Positions 18,604 through 28,370 are shown, counted from the stretch's first letter. The stretch: DNA of 64,000 nucleotides from Prolixibacteraceae bacterium (GCA_003506435.1 DOAQ01000025.1:1-64000), one strand, 5' to 3'. Notes: generated by a model not told the origin, from the letters alone. Numbers and translations: made by a program.

Positions 18604-19401
18604 TCAATCTTTCCGGATTATTAGTTTTTGAGTGGAGTATTTTTCCCCGGTAAATAACCGCATAAAATAAACTCCATCAGGGAATTCAGAAATATCTATT
18701 TCTTCTATCCTGTCCTGATTTATGTTGTTAAGGGTATGAATTTTTTTTCCGGAGACAGTATAAATTTCAACTGCGGTTATATCATTCTTGTTTTTTAAAG
18801 AAAAACGCCCGTTGCATGGATTAGGATAAATCATCGTACGATCGGTGTTTTGTAACTTGTCGATTCCTGTTGCCGAGGAAGAAAATACAGCTAACCCATT
18901 TATTTGAGGATCCCTGTTATACCCCACCAAGTCAACATTTAAGACGCCATCTGATACGGTGGTCTCAAATGGCCCGTACTTCTTCCATGCAAATTTCGCC
19001 ATTTTGTCTATTGTACCTGCCAGTGTCCCTTCAATGTTCAAATTCCCATAACGGAAATTATCTTTATAATCTTCTGCTGTCCAAACATATACCGTGTATT
19101 TCCCATTGGTTAGTGGTATACTGATATTTACCGGGTTTGCTCCGGTTTTATAAATACCTGTATTAAGAAGCTCAGTAACGTTCGCATCAGCAGCAGGACT
19201 CCATGTGGTAACACTTTCCCTATAGGTTAGAGCACTTCCTATTGACATGCCGGCAACTATCGCATCATTGTGCGACAACCATGTATTACCGTCGATAGTT
19301 ATAGCATTACCGCCAAAATTAACTCCTTTTACAAAGGTTTGGGCATTCAGGGTTCCTATGCCCAAACAAAAAATCATCAGATAAAGTAAATGTTTTTTCA
19401 T
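18604..19401 (-). CDS. Malectin-like carbohydrate-binding protein with type IX secretion signal
   Basis: 265 residues: a signal peptide (ending NAQ), a single beta-sandwich of about 155 residues resembling malectin/di-glucose-binding modules (KGVNFGGNAITIDGNTWLS, then AEDY and GPFETTVSDG), and a C-terminal sorting domain starting MIYPNPCNGRFS. No catalytic domain is present, so it is probably a surface glycan-binding protein. It is the first gene after the SusD terminator and may start the enzyme part of the locus. The module assignment rests on pattern only. Confidence 0.75.
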   Translation of the reverse strand: MKKHLLYLMIFCLGIGTLNAQTFVKGVNFGGNAITIDGNTWLSHNDAIVAGMSIGSALTYRESVTTWSPAADANVTELLNTGIYKTGANPVNISIPLTNGKYTVYVWTAEDYKDNFRYGNLNIEGTLAGTIDKMAKFAWKKYGPFETTVSDGVLNVDLVGYNRDPQINGLAVFSSSATGIDKLQNTDRTMIYPNPCNGRFSLKNKNDITAVEIYTVSGKKIHTLNNINQDRIEEIDISEFPDGVYFMRLFTGEKYSTQKLIIRKD

Positions 19402-19759
19402 TTTCTCAAATTTTTACATGTTTCTTAACTTTTCTCAAATTTATTTTTGGTATCTACGGAAAACCCGTACTTCCAGAGGATTCCGATAAAAGGATCAGGT
19501 TGTCTCACCGGAGGGGAGTTATTTTAAAAAACCAAGGAATAGGGGAATATGTATTCCCACTTTTCATCCTTTCAGAGAACCAGGATTTTCCCTGATAAAC
19601 TATGAATACCCAAGTTTTTTTGCTCCTGCCTGCTTTTTGTAAAGATGTATAGATCAGCTTAATCGTAATATTTATCATGCATGGATCGGATGACTTAAAG
19701 AAAAAAGTCATCCGATCTGCTTTCAGCATGATAATTGAAATAATTCTACTGTGTGGTTT
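19402..19759. other. 358-bp intergenic region after susD
   Basis: No gene of its own; a 74-codon open frame here has no family features. The stretch contains the terminator hairpin listed at 19683-19717. The remainder is AT-rich and probably carries the promoter of the malectin-like gene, but I could not fix a clear TAnnTTTG element. Confidence 0.5.
19683..19717 (-). terminator. Hairpin terminator after susD
   Basis: Arms GGATCGGATGACTT and AAGTCATCCGATC pair over 13 bp around an A-rich (plus-strand) loop, 40-75 bp beyond the susD stop at 19760. On the minus strand the loop reads as a T-run and the downstream side is AT-rich. It shares the 12-mer AAGTCATCCGAT with the terminator at 40353-40400. 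Confidence 0.65.
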
Positions 19760-21454
19760 TTACCATCCCGGATTTTGCTCCAAGTTTGGATTTAATAAAA
19801 GTTGTTTTTCCTGGAAAGGCAATAAGTAATCTCTATTTAGTTTGAAACCAAAGCCATTGGGTATAGCTTTTTTCCAGGCATCAAGGAATCCATTTTCATC
19901 TACCGGATGTGATGGTTTAAAAGCAAATTGTGCAGCATAAGCTCCTTTATATCTTTTTCCGACAATTAATTCATCAGCGGCAGCCCATCGGGCAATATCA
20001 TCCCAACGTGAAATTTCCATTGCAAGTTCGATCTTTCGCTCACGCCTGATTTCATTAATAACCGGAGACAAGGCAGGAAATTCCCAATTTGGATCAGATG
20101 CAATGCTATTTAGCAGTAAGTTTGGCATACCTGCCCTGTCTCTAAGTTTTTTTACGGAACTATCAATATCGCCTTGTGTAATAGTACCTAATTCAGCTTT
20201 TGCTTCGGCATAATTAAGAAGAACTTCGGCATACCTGTATCTTAAGATTGGCGTTTCCTCATAATTCTGGTGGTGATATATTAAGTATGGATTATAAAAT
20301 TTACGCAAAACGTAACCAGAACTGGAGCTGTATGAAGTCGCGCTAAATAATTTTTTATATACTTCGTTCCAGGTTTGTGTAACACCGGCATCATCTATCT
20401 TCCAAGGAAAAGTAGGAGTAAAGATAGTCTGATAAAACCTTGGGTCACGGTTTTTAATTTCATCCATAATTGTATTATGTCCTTTAAAAAGAGGGTTTGC
20501 TGTGATTGGTTTTCCGTCAGTGCATAAATATGCATCAGCGAATGATTTAGAAAATCCGGATCCTCCGGGCAATACCATGGAATATAGCCTGCTGAAGGCA
20601 TGAATGCCTAAATCCAAATCCATTTTTGTCCAAAACATTACTTCTTTGTTCGTAGAATAATCCCTCATAGCAAATAAATCAAAGTAGTCTGATCCTGAAG
20701 AACCTGTTGTATAAATATCATATTTGCCTGAGTTCATAATTGCTGAAGCAGCCTCTACAACCTTATTAAAATATTTCTGGGGCTGGGGAGTGCTGACACC
20801 AAACGGATCGCCTGCATGGTATTTTTCCCATGTTCCTTCATAAAGTGCAATTCGTGACTGAAATAATAAGGCTATCCACCTGTTTATCCGGGAACAACCA
20901 TTTGTTTTTTCATCCGTTAAATACATGGCAGCAGTATCCAGGTCTGCAATAATATTATCTGCAACTTCATTCCTTGGCATTCGTGATCCATACAGTTCCG
21001 ATGAATTTGTCTCCAAAACAGTTGAAGTCCATTGAACATCACCAAAGGTTCTCAGGAGATTAAAATAGAATAAAGCCCTGAAAAAATGTGCTTCCCCTAC
21101 ATATTGTTTGTAATCATTAAAATCAGCTTCGCACTTTTTATAATTGTCAAAGAAATAGTTAATACTCCTTACTTTTGTATAGTCGTAAGACGGGGCATTA
21201 TTCAGAGTATATTTTCCATCCATACGTTGGTCTATATTGGACTCATTAAAGAATATATCAGCATCTGTTCCGGTTTCTGTGAATGTAGCCCTGGTATAGT
21301 ACTGATTTACATATATTTTTAAGTCTTCAGGAGTTTTAAAAAAAACTGCAGACGACACTTCGTCCAAAGGATATCTTTCTAAAAAATCTTCTTGCTGACA
21401 TGCAAAAAAGGCCATGCCCGATGCAATAAGACTTATAATTTTTAAATACTTCAT
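19760..21454 (-). CDS. SusD/RagB family glycan-binding lipoprotein
   Basis: 564 residues, with a lipoprotein signal (ASGMAFFAC, lipidated C19) and the SusD pattern: DFLERYPLDEVS near the start, a helical TPR core, FFRALFYFNLLRTFGDVQW and a late ILRYRYAEVLLNYAEAKAEL followed by NEIRRERKIELAME. The C-terminus LLPFQEKQLLLNPNLEQNPGW is typical. It forms the outer-membrane lid of the SusC importer encoded 24 bp upstream, and binds the oligosaccharide before import. Ligand unknown. Confidence 0.96.
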   Translation of the reverse strand: MKYLKIISLIASGMAFFACQQEDFLERYPLDEVSSAVFFKTPEDLKIYVNQYYTRATFTETGTDADIFFNESNIDQRMDGKYTLNNAPSYDYTKVRSINYFFDNYKKCEADFNDYKQYVGEAHFFRALFYFNLLRTFGDVQWTSTVLETNSSELYGSRMPRNEVADNIIADLDTAAMYLTDEKTNGCSRINRWIALLFQSRIALYEGTWEKYHAGDPFGVSTPQPQKYFNKVVEAASAIMNSGKYDIYTTGSSGSDYFDLFAMRDYSTNKEVMFWTKMDLDLGIHAFSRLYSMVLPGGSGFSKSFADAYLCTDGKPITANPLFKGHNTIMDEIKNRDPRFYQTIFTPTFPWKIDDAGVTQTWNEVYKKLFSATSYSSSSGYVLRKFYNPYLIYHHQNYEETPILRYRYAEVLLNYAEAKAELGTITQGDIDSSVKKLRDRAGMPNLLLNSIASDPNWEFPALSPVINEIRRERKIELAMEISRWDDIARWAAADELIVGKRYKGAYAAQFAFKPSHPVDENGFLDAWKKAIPNGFGFKLNRDYLLPFQEKQLLLNPNLEQNPGW

Positions 21455-21478
21455 AATTAATAAATTTTTAATTTTCCT

Positions 21479-24400
21479 TTAAAATGTTACGATAACACCA
21501 AATGAAAACATCTGTGAAATTGGATAAGTTACACCAAGTTCCACATATTCTCCGCCCACTCTGGCATCTCCCTGCTGTGCAGCAACAATTGTTTCAGGTT
21601 CGAATAATTTGGGCATTTTAGAGAATGTCAACAAGTTTTCCCCGGAAAAATAGATTCTTGCTTTCTCTATCTTCATCTTATTTAAAAGATAGGAAGGAAT
21701 TGTATAGCCTATTTCAACATTCCTTAACCGTAGGTAAGCTGCATTTAACTTATATCTAGTTTGAATCTCCAGATTTTTATATCCTTCGGTAGAAAAATAT
21801 GGTTTTGGCAGATACGCATCCGTATTGGGGCCTAAACTATTCGTTTCGTCTGCGGGCCTCCAGTAGTCGAGATGATATGAGTCTTTAAGTAATGTTGAAT
21901 TATTCTTATAACGATTTAATCCATAAAAAAATTCAGATGTCCGATCCGGATACACAAGCCGTTTACCAACACCTTGCCAGAACATATTGAAGTCAAAATT
22001 TCTCCAGTTAAATCCTGCTGAAATACCAAAGTTATATCGGGGCGAAGTATTGCCAATCACCGATAAATCGCCATGGTCGTCCAACGTTTTTAACCCCGGA
22101 GTAATTTTACCATCACCATTTAAATCTTTGTATTTTATATCGCCGGGTCCCCATTTTGAATAATAATATGATTGATCCGGCATCGTCTCACCAGCTTCCT
22201 GAATTATTCCATCTGTTGTAAGACCCCATACATCTCCATATGTTTTATCTTTGTACCAAGTACCAATGGAACCATTTTTATTGAGATATTTTAAAATCTT
22301 AGTTTTACTGTCTCCAAGTGTAAGTTTTACATTATACGAAAAATCCCTTGAAACATTTTCTCTCCAGCTTACAGATGCTTCAAAACCTTTTGTTGATAAT
22401 TCAGCATTGTTGCTTTTAGGAGCCGAGGCACCCAAAAACGAAGGGAGTTCTTCTGATGGTCCGATCATATCGCTGGTTGTTCGGTTGAACCAGTCAAAAG
22501 CTACATCCAATCGTTTGTTAAGAAATGATGCATCAAAACCCAGATTCAATGTTGTTACTGTTTCCCAAGTTAAGTCACTGCTGATAATATTGGGCATACT
22601 TGCATATAAAGGCACTTCGGTATCTATAATATACCCGGGGTTCGAGTAATTGCTCGGATCGCGCTGATAAGCAACAGGTATCGTTGATAAATACAAATAA
22701 TTTGTTACATTCTGGTTTCCCAATGATCCGTATGATGCTCTTAATTTAAATGTATTGATATACGATTTTATGGGGGCCCAGAAGTTTTCTTTATGTATAT
22801 TATATCCTGCTGAAACTGACGGGAAAAATCCCCATCTTGATCCCTTTGCAAATCTGGACGATCCGTCGTATCGTGCACTAAACTCTACCAAATATTTTTC
22901 GTCAAAATTATAATTCAAACGGCCAAAAATCCCCTGGGTGGCCCAATGGTTCATCGAATCATCAAGTGTAAAATCACCAAGGGCAGTGCTTATAGACGGA
23001 ACTTCTCCCGTTATTAACTGCATCTTTGAGCCAAATATACTTCTGTTATGATCCACATCCTGTTCATAACCAACAAGTGCTTTGAAAAAGTGACGATCAA
23101 GTGTTTTCTCATAAGAAGTAAAAGCACTGAACAGATAATATTGCCCCTTATTTAAAGATTCTTTAATCCCGGTTTGTGCGTCACCAACGTTTCCTATAGT
23201 TCCGTTAGGAATATGCAAATATGCCGGTTTCAATATTTGTGTTTCAAACCCCCAGCGATTATTGTAATGATATTTTACATTTGTTTTCCACCCTTTTACA
23301 GGTTCCAATTCAATTCCAAGATTCATCCACAGATCATTATTTTCTGTTGTCATCCCTCCCCCTTCTTCCATTGCAACCTGAGTTGGATGAGCAATAGTAC
23401 CATCGAGATTATATTCAGGCTGCATAGGCCACCAGCAAAGCATATTCAACCATAAATATGATCTTGTCACTCCAACAATCCCATTAGGGACCCTTGTTTC
23501 ATTTCTCGAATATTTTGAACTGAAATCAAAATGGATCCAGTCGTTGATTTCTGTCGTAACGTTTGCCATAATATTATATCTTTTATAGCCATCGTTGTCG
23601 CCTCCCCACGCGTATGCTCCGGGTTCATCAAAAAAACCGGCATTGAAATAATAATCCGTCTTATTACTACCACCATTCAAGCTAATATTGTGCTTTTGAC
23701 GAAATGTATACGGTTTGTAATATTTTTGTGTCCAATCAACATTCGCATTTCCAAGAAGTCTTCCATGCCACACACTGTATGGTGGATTATTAGGATCGTA
23801 TGGATATTGGTATGTCCCGTCAATGTAACCTTTAACCCGTTCAACCTGTTCATCAGCGAATGCTGGTGTTGTTCCTGTATTTTTTGCTGCCTGATTAAAC
23901 GCTGTAACATAGGTGTAAGAATCGTACATGCTGGGGACGTAAATAGGTACAGCAAAAGACAAGTTATTGCTATACTGTATCTGCATTGGTTGTGCCTTCC
24001 CTTTCTTTGTTGTTACCAAAACTACCCCAAAAGCAGCACGTGAACCATAAATTGCCGAGGCAGATGCATCTTTTAAAACAGAAACACTTTCAACAGCTTC
24101 GGGATCTACCAAGTTTATATTCATTTCTACACCGTCAACTAAAACAAGAGGGTCATCACTACCCGAAATTGAACCTATTCCCCTGAGTTGCCATGTCTGT
24201 TCAGATCCTGGTTCGCCTCCCATTTCACTTAAACTAATATCCATGTTTGGTGAAATCCCGGTCAATAGAGATGAAATATTTTCTGCCGCCCTGTTGGAAA
24301 GTCTTTCTCCTGATACTACATCGACGGAGCCAGTTAGATTTACCTTTTTCTGAGTTCCGTAACCTACCACAATTACTTCTTCCACTCCAACGGCTTCTTC

Positions 24401-25012
24401 CTCCATTTTAATATTGATGACAGATTTACCGGAAACGGTAGATTCTACGGCTTTCATTCCTACAAATGAAAACACCAGTGTTGCATCAGTCGGGACATTA
24501 TTTAAGGAATACTTTCCGTCAGCATCGGTAATAATACCGTTGGTAGTTCCTTTTATTACTACAGAGACGCCCGGCAACGGGGCACCGGAAGAATCAGTTA
24601 CTTTACCGGTAACCGGTTTGGACTGTTGTACTACGTATCCGGTTTCAGATACTGATTTTTCTTTTAAAATAATCTGCCGGTTACGCATTTCAAAATCAAC
24701 ATTTGCCTGCTGGCAAATAAACTCCAGAATCTCGTTGAAGTTCTTGTTCTCAAAATCCATGGAGAACTTTTTGTTGAAGTCGAAAATCTCATCTTTGTAT
24801 AAAAAGATGTAGTTGGTCTGCTCTTCGATCGACTGCAAAACTTCCCGGATATCGGCATTTTTAAAATTGAGCGACAGATTTGTCACCTGGGAATACGAAT
24901 TGCCCAAACTGACAAAAACAAGAAGGGTAAAGACTAGCGTTAGTTTCATTCGTCTGTAAATTTTTCGCAATCCCTCTTTCGGAGGAAAATGCTTTTTAAA
25001 CTTTTTTTCCAT
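21479..25012 (-). CDS. SusC/RagA TonB-dependent transporter with STN signalling domain
   Basis: 1177 residues. A signal peptide (about 22-42, ending SYSQ) leads to an STN domain (about 47-115), then a carboxypeptidase-D-like regulatory domain (about 134-208, PVTGKVTDSSGAPLPGVS), a TonB-box-like EEVIVVGYG (about 213), the plug (LVLVDGVEMN, VSVLKDASASAIYGSRAAFG) and a 22-strand barrel ending in a terminal phenylalanine (FGVIVTF). The STN domain contacts the FecR C-terminus in the periplasm, so the transporter probably reports its own substrate to the upstream ECF/FecR pair. It is preceded by a hairpin leader. Confidence 0.97.
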   Translation of the reverse strand: MEKKFKKHFPPKEGLRKIYRRMKLTLVFTLLVFVSLGNSYSQVTNLSLNFKNADIREVLQSIEEQTNYIFLYKDEIFDFNKKFSMDFENKNFNEILEFICQQANVDFEMRNRQIILKEKSVSETGYVVQQSKPVTGKVTDSSGAPLPGVSVVIKGTTNGIITDADGKYSLNNVPTDATLVFSFVGMKAVESTVSGKSVINIKMEEEAVGVEEVIVVGYGTQKKVNLTGSVDVVSGERLSNRAAENISSLLTGISPNMDISLSEMGGEPGSEQTWQLRGIGSISGSDDPLVLVDGVEMNINLVDPEAVESVSVLKDASASAIYGSRAAFGVVLVTTKKGKAQPMQIQYSNNLSFAVPIYVPSMYDSYTYVTAFNQAAKNTGTTPAFADEQVERVKGYIDGTYQYPYDPNNPPYSVWHGRLLGNANVDWTQKYYKPYTFRQKHNISLNGGSNKTDYYFNAGFFDEPGAYAWGGDNDGYKRYNIMANVTTEINDWIHFDFSSKYSRNETRVPNGIVGVTRSYLWLNMLCWWPMQPEYNLDGTIAHPTQVAMEEGGGMTTENNDLWMNLGIELEPVKGWKTNVKYHYNNRWGFETQILKPAYLHIPNGTIGNVGDAQTGIKESLNKGQYYLFSAFTSYEKTLDRHFFKALVGYEQDVDHNRSIFGSKMQLITGEVPSISTALGDFTLDDSMNHWATQGIFGRLNYNFDEKYLVEFSARYDGSSRFAKGSRWGFFPSVSAGYNIHKENFWAPIKSYINTFKLRASYGSLGNQNVTNYLYLSTIPVAYQRDPSNYSNPGYIIDTEVPLYASMPNIISSDLTWETVTTLNLGFDASFLNKRLDVAFDWFNRTTSDMIGPSEELPSFLGASAPKSNNAELSTKGFEASVSWRENVSRDFSYNVKLTLGDSKTKILKYLNKNGSIGTWYKDKTYGDVWGLTTDGIIQEAGETMPDQSYYYSKWGPGDIKYKDLNGDGKITPGLKTLDDHGDLSVIGNTSPRYNFGISAGFNWRNFDFNMFWQGVGKRLVYPDRTSEFFYGLNRYKNNSTLLKDSYHLDYWRPADETNSLGPNTDAYLPKPYFSTEGYKNLEIQTRYKLNAAYLRLRNVEIGYTIPSYLLNKMKIEKARIYFSGENLLTFSKMPKLFEPETIVAAQQGDARVGGEYVELGVTYPISQMFSFGVIVTF

Positions 25013-25056
25013 ACATTTGATTCGTTAAATAATTAGCAATATTTAATTTAACCTTG

Positions 25057-25090
25057 AGGCCGGGATTGGTGTGGGGACACTGCCCGGCTT
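25057..25090 (-). promoter_or_regulatory. Hairpin leader before susC (locus 1)
   Basis: GCCGGG (25059-25064) pairs with CCCGGC (25083-25088), with a second inner stem GTGT/ACAC closing a GGGG loop. It begins 5 nt after the FecR stop and ends 46 nt before the susC start. Equivalent hairpins at the same distance occur in the other two loci. On the plus strand a T7 run follows, on the minus strand it does not, so a simple sense terminator is unlikely. Confidence 0.7.
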
Positions 25091-25093
25091 TTT

Positions 25094-26284
25094 TTATTTT
25101 CTCACTTCATAACTGTTATTTTCTTTTTTATCGATTTTTACTGATGCCGTACTTGCCAGAATTTCAATTACTGATTCTTCTGTTTCATTCAAATCAAGCT
25201 TTCCCGAAATCTGCAAAGTCCGTAAAGAAGGATCTGTAAAATTGAACTGCACATTGTAAAATCGTTCGAGTTTACGGGCGACCTGGCTAAAATCGTTACT
25301 TTCAAATTTAAGCATGCCATCTTTCCAGAGGATATAATTTTCAACATCAATTTTCTTAACTTCGGTTACTTTACCCGCCCGGTCGAACGAAGCAATTTGA
25401 TTCGGTTCCAAGTCGGTTGCTTCATAAAAAATTCCGCCCCGGTTCTGACGTATCCGGACTTTTCCTTCGGCTAAAACCGTTTCATAACAAGCATCCGAAG
25501 CATAAGCTGACAAATTAAATTTCGTCCCTTTTACTTCGATATTGATGTCGGTGGTTGCAACAATAAACGGATGGTTGCTGTCTTTCTGAATTTCAAAAAA
25601 TGCTTCGCCCGAGAGAAAAACTTCACGTTTATCACCAGTAAAGTTTTCAGGATAAACCAAGCGGCTGCCGGCATTCAACTGAACTTTTGAACCGTCGGCC
25701 AGCAAAACTACCGAGGTCTTACCGAAAGGAACATTCAATTGGTTCATTGCTCTTTCATCTTGTTTTTCAGACCGGACTATTTCTATTGAATCGTTGACCA
25801 CCAACTTATTTTCACTTTTCTGATAGGAAAAAACAGATTGATTTTCTTCAAACTGAATGCTTTCCCCATCGGGCCGGATTAGAGTGGTATAGCGATCAGT
25901 CTGATTATTGTCCGTATTTTGAACAAGAAACTGAGAATCGACAAGTTCCTTTTCGTAAAACAACAAAGCGCCAATCGCGAAAAAGATAAGGGCAACAGCC
26001 GCATACCGAGTCATTGCATACAAACTTTGATACCTGACTTCGGCCTGTTGTTTTCTCTCAATTTCAGTCAGTATTTTTGTAAACAGGATTATTTTGTCGT
26101 GTTCAGATAATTGCCGGTCGGCAGTCCTAAATTTTTGAAGTACTTTTTTTGCCAAAAGCAGGTTGCTCTTTTCTTCCGGATGGTCTTTCAGAAATTTCTG
26201 CCACAGGGATTCCAATTCGGAAGTCGGATTAAAAATCCAATCAATGAATTGCTGATCTTCCAGAAACTGACTTATTCTTTCCAT
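25094..26284 (-). CDS. FecR-family anti-sigma factor
   Basis: 396 residues: a cytoplasmic N-terminal sigma-binding region (about 1-90), one transmembrane segment (AALIFFAIGALLFYE, around 95-110), the periplasmic FecR domain (NVPFGKTSVVLLADGSKVQLNAGS, GEAFFEIQKDSNHPFIV, VKGTKFNLSAY) and a C-terminal DUF4974 region (FSQVARKLERFYNVQF) that meets the STN domain of SusC. It should hold or activate the ECF sigma factor encoded at 26900-27523. A GxxExxY gene lies between the two, which is not the usual direct sigma-FecR arrangement. Confidence 0.95.
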   Translation of the reverse strand: MERISQFLEDQQFIDWIFNPTSELESLWQKFLKDHPEEKSNLLLAKKVLQKFRTADRQLSEHDKIILFTKILTEIERKQQAEVRYQSLYAMTRYAAVALIFFAIGALLFYEKELVDSQFLVQNTDNNQTDRYTTLIRPDGESIQFEENQSVFSYQKSENKLVVNDSIEIVRSEKQDERAMNQLNVPFGKTSVVLLADGSKVQLNAGSRLVYPENFTGDKREVFLSGEAFFEIQKDSNHPFIVATTDINIEVKGTKFNLSAYASDACYETVLAEGKVRIRQNRGGIFYEATDLEPNQIASFDRAGKVTEVKKIDVENYILWKDGMLKFESNDFSQVARKLERFYNVQFNFTDPSLRTLQISGKLDLNETEESVIEILASTASVKIDKKENNSYEVRK

Positions 26285-26360
26285 TTAGGCTGATGTATTT
26301 TCTAAAAAAGGACAGCAGGATTTAAAACATGGACAGATTCTCTGAAGTTTTTTTTTATTT

Positions 26361-26400
26361 GCCACAAAGTCTCAAAAGCACAAAGGAGAATCACAAAGGG
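26361..26400. repeat. CACAAAG short repeat cluster
   Basis: Three CACAAAG units in 40 bp next to the 3' end of the GxxExxY gene. A decayed version of the same pattern (GCCACAAAAACACAAAAAA, then CACGAAG) lies at 28254-28290. Confidence 0.6.
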
Positions 26401-26829
26401 TCAAATTACAAATCGCCTGATTCCATCCTTGATTCTAACAACATTAAAGTTAATGAGAAAGCCTAATCTTTTACCTGTAATTTTTAAATGACTTAGTATT
26501 TGTGCTTCCCAAACAGGGTTGACCGTTTCAAGGGCTTTTAGCTCGCAAATAATACAATTTTCAACAAGTACATCCAGCCTTAATCCTTCATTAAATGTCA
26601 GGTTGTCATAAAGAATTGGTATATCGACTTGTCGTTGATATCTAAGACCACGTTTTCCAAGCTCATGACAAAAACAAATTTCATAAACTTTCTCAAACAA
26701 GCCCGGCCCTAAATTAATGTGAACTGTGTATGCTGCATCAACAACTTGTCTGGCAATTCTTTTAACCGACTCATCGACAGGACAGTATTTGTCTTTGTGA
26801 TTCTTGGTGTATTCGGGGCTTTGTGGCAT
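26401..26829 (-). CDS. GxxExxY family protein (PD-(D/E)XK nuclease-like)
   Basis: 142 residues. The signature GLFEKVY (G-x-x-E-x-x-Y) and the segments RLDVLVENCIICELKALE and HLKITGKRLGFLINFN match the GxxExxY family, which is assigned to the PD-(D/E)XK nuclease fold; the D...E-L-K part is the likely active-site core. The cellular role is not established. It is inserted between the ECF sigma gene and fecR on the same strand and is flanked by CACAAAG repeats, which suggests it arrived as a small mobile or repeat-associated unit. I see no export signal. Confidence 0.88.
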   Translation of the reverse strand: MPQSPEYTKNHKDKYCPVDESVKRIARQVVDAAYTVHINLGPGLFEKVYEICFCHELGKRGLRYQRQVDIPILYDNLTFNEGLRLDVLVENCIICELKALETVNPVWEAQILSHLKITGKRLGFLINFNVVRIKDGIRRFVI

Positions 26830-26899
26830 GTCGATAAAAGTATTTATTGAGAAACCTGATATTTTACCCCCAAATTACAACAAAAAATTAAAATCGGAA

Positions 26900-27523
26900 T
26901 TATACAAATGCTCCAGAAGAAAAAGCCCAACGGCTTTTCAATATTGAAAATAATATCACGCCGTTTTCATCGAAACAATTGCGGATGGACTTAATAGCCC
27001 GATACACCTGTTTGCGTACCGACTCTACTGAAATTTCAAGCATCCCGGCAATCTGTTCATATTCAAGCGACTGATTATACCGAAGATAGATGGCTTCTTT
27101 TTGTTTGGGAGGAAGTTTTTCCATCGCGTTTCGCACTTTTTCAAATACCTCGCTGTGTGCTTCTTCGCGAATCAACTGTTCTTCAAAATTATATTGGGTT
27201 TCAAATAAATCGGAATCAAGAATTATCCGGTTTTCATTTTTTCGGCTTTTTTGCAATTTGCGGATCAGGTTGCGTTTTAATGCCAGGATAAGCCAGAATT
27301 TCAGATTGGAGTCAAGTTCTTTTTTGCTTTTACGGTTGACGTACAAATCCATAAAAACTTCCTGAATAGCATCTTTCACCAGTTCCTCATCCTGACTAAG
27401 TTTGGTGCCGTAGCGGAACAGGTCATCGATAAACAGGTTGTAAATTTCAGCAAAAGACTCCTTGTCGCCGTCAAGAAACCTTGCCCAAATTTCTGTTACC
27501 TTATCTTGATTCCCCTTTGTCAT
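26900..27523 (-). CDS. ECF sigma factor (RNA polymerase sigma-70 family)
   Basis: About 207 residues from the ATG at 27523; a TTG at 27556 would add 11. Region 2 has YNLFIDDLFRYGTKLSQDEELVKDAIQEVF in its usual form (listed in part), and region 4 has LPPKQKEAIYLRY, then EQIAGMLEISVESVRKQVYRAIKSIR as the DNA-binding helix-turn-helix. Likely drives the SusCD locus under control of the FecR at 25094-26284. The C-terminus is slightly extended beyond region 4. The nearest upstream gene (PRTase) reads in the same direction and is 120 bp away. Confidence 0.94.
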   Translation of the reverse strand: MTKGNQDKVTEIWARFLDGDKESFAEIYNLFIDDLFRYGTKLSQDEELVKDAIQEVFMDLYVNRKSKKELDSNLKFWLILALKRNLIRKLQKSRKNENRIILDSDLFETQYNFEEQLIREEAHSEVFEKVRNAMEKLPPKQKEAIYLRYNQSLEYEQIAGMLEISVESVRKQVYRAIKSIRNCFDENGVILFSILKSRWAFSSGAFV

Positions 27524-27646
27524 CTCCTCAATCAGAATCGGTTTTGTCTTCAACAAAGGAAATCAAATTCAGTGACAGTTCCAATCGGAGAAAATAGCAG
27601 GTTGTCACTTGTCAACAAGAAAAAACGATTCAGTGCGCCATCTCTT

Positions 27647-28051
27647 TTATTCCTTCCATGGCCATTTAACACAGTCTTTTATCTCCGGGAAAAGCACATA
27701 ATCGGCTTTACCTTTCATACAGAGGGTATTTATGCCGGGAAAATCCAGTATTGTAAGCGCCTGGTTAAGCGTTTTCCCCGACACCGAAACATCGTCGACC
27801 AGCAGTACCCGTTTGCCCTGAAGTTCGGTTTTATCCGGTAAGTTCCCGATTACCACCGGAGCCTCGTGGCGGGGTGTATTTTCCTCATCCCTGTAATTGA
27901 GGGTAATGATGCGAAGCTCGCAGTTCAGATGAAAGGCGACCAGGGTTGCCGGGGCAATGCCACCGGTGCCGATACCTATCACCAAATCGGTTTCGGGCAA
28001 TTGCACCGATTTTAAACGGGCAGTGATTTCTTTTAATGAAAGGGGTACCAT
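27647..28051 (-). CDS. Type I phosphoribosyltransferase family protein
   Basis: 134 residues with the PRPP-binding loop RVLLVDDVSVSGKTL and an early GIGTGGIAPATLVA loop. This is the purine/xanthine-type PRTase fold without the C-terminal hood of larger family members. It probably transfers phosphoribose to a nucleobase or acts as a regulator; I cannot name the base. It stands alone: 319 bp separate it from upp. Confidence 0.82.
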   Translation of the reverse strand: MVPLSLKEITARLKSVQLPETDLVIGIGTGGIAPATLVAFHLNCELRIITLNYRDEENTPRHEAPVVIGNLPDKTELQGKRVLLVDDVSVSGKTLNQALTILDFPGINTLCMKGKADYVLFPEIKDCVKWPWKE

Positions 28052-28370
28052 TTTCTGAAAATTTTTGCCGTAAAGATAGGAGAATTAAGTCCGAAATAAA
28101 GGCAAAATGGGAAAAGACAAAACTGCTAAAACCGAATTTTGCAGCACCCGGTAGCGCAATGTCATATTGTTAAGAAATTATAGAATTGAAACATTTGATA
28201 TATTTTTTGTGGACCTTTGAGAATTAGCGGCTTTGTGGCTAATTTTTTCCTGCCACAAAAACACAAAAAACACGAAGGTGTTCACGAAGAATACATTAAC
28301 TATATGATATTGCCCGATAGCGAAGGTTGACTTTATTCAGAGAGTTAATATTGATAATTATTTTTTACCG
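28052..28370. other. 319-bp intergenic region
   Basis: No gene. It holds the degenerate CACAAAG-type repeat at 28254-28290 and otherwise low-complexity AT-rich sequence. No hairpin terminator or promoter is clear enough to call. Confidence 0.5.

Noticed and set aside
19505..19729. A 74-codon minus-strand ORF after susD
   Set aside because: It spans the terminator hairpin and has no recognisable feature.
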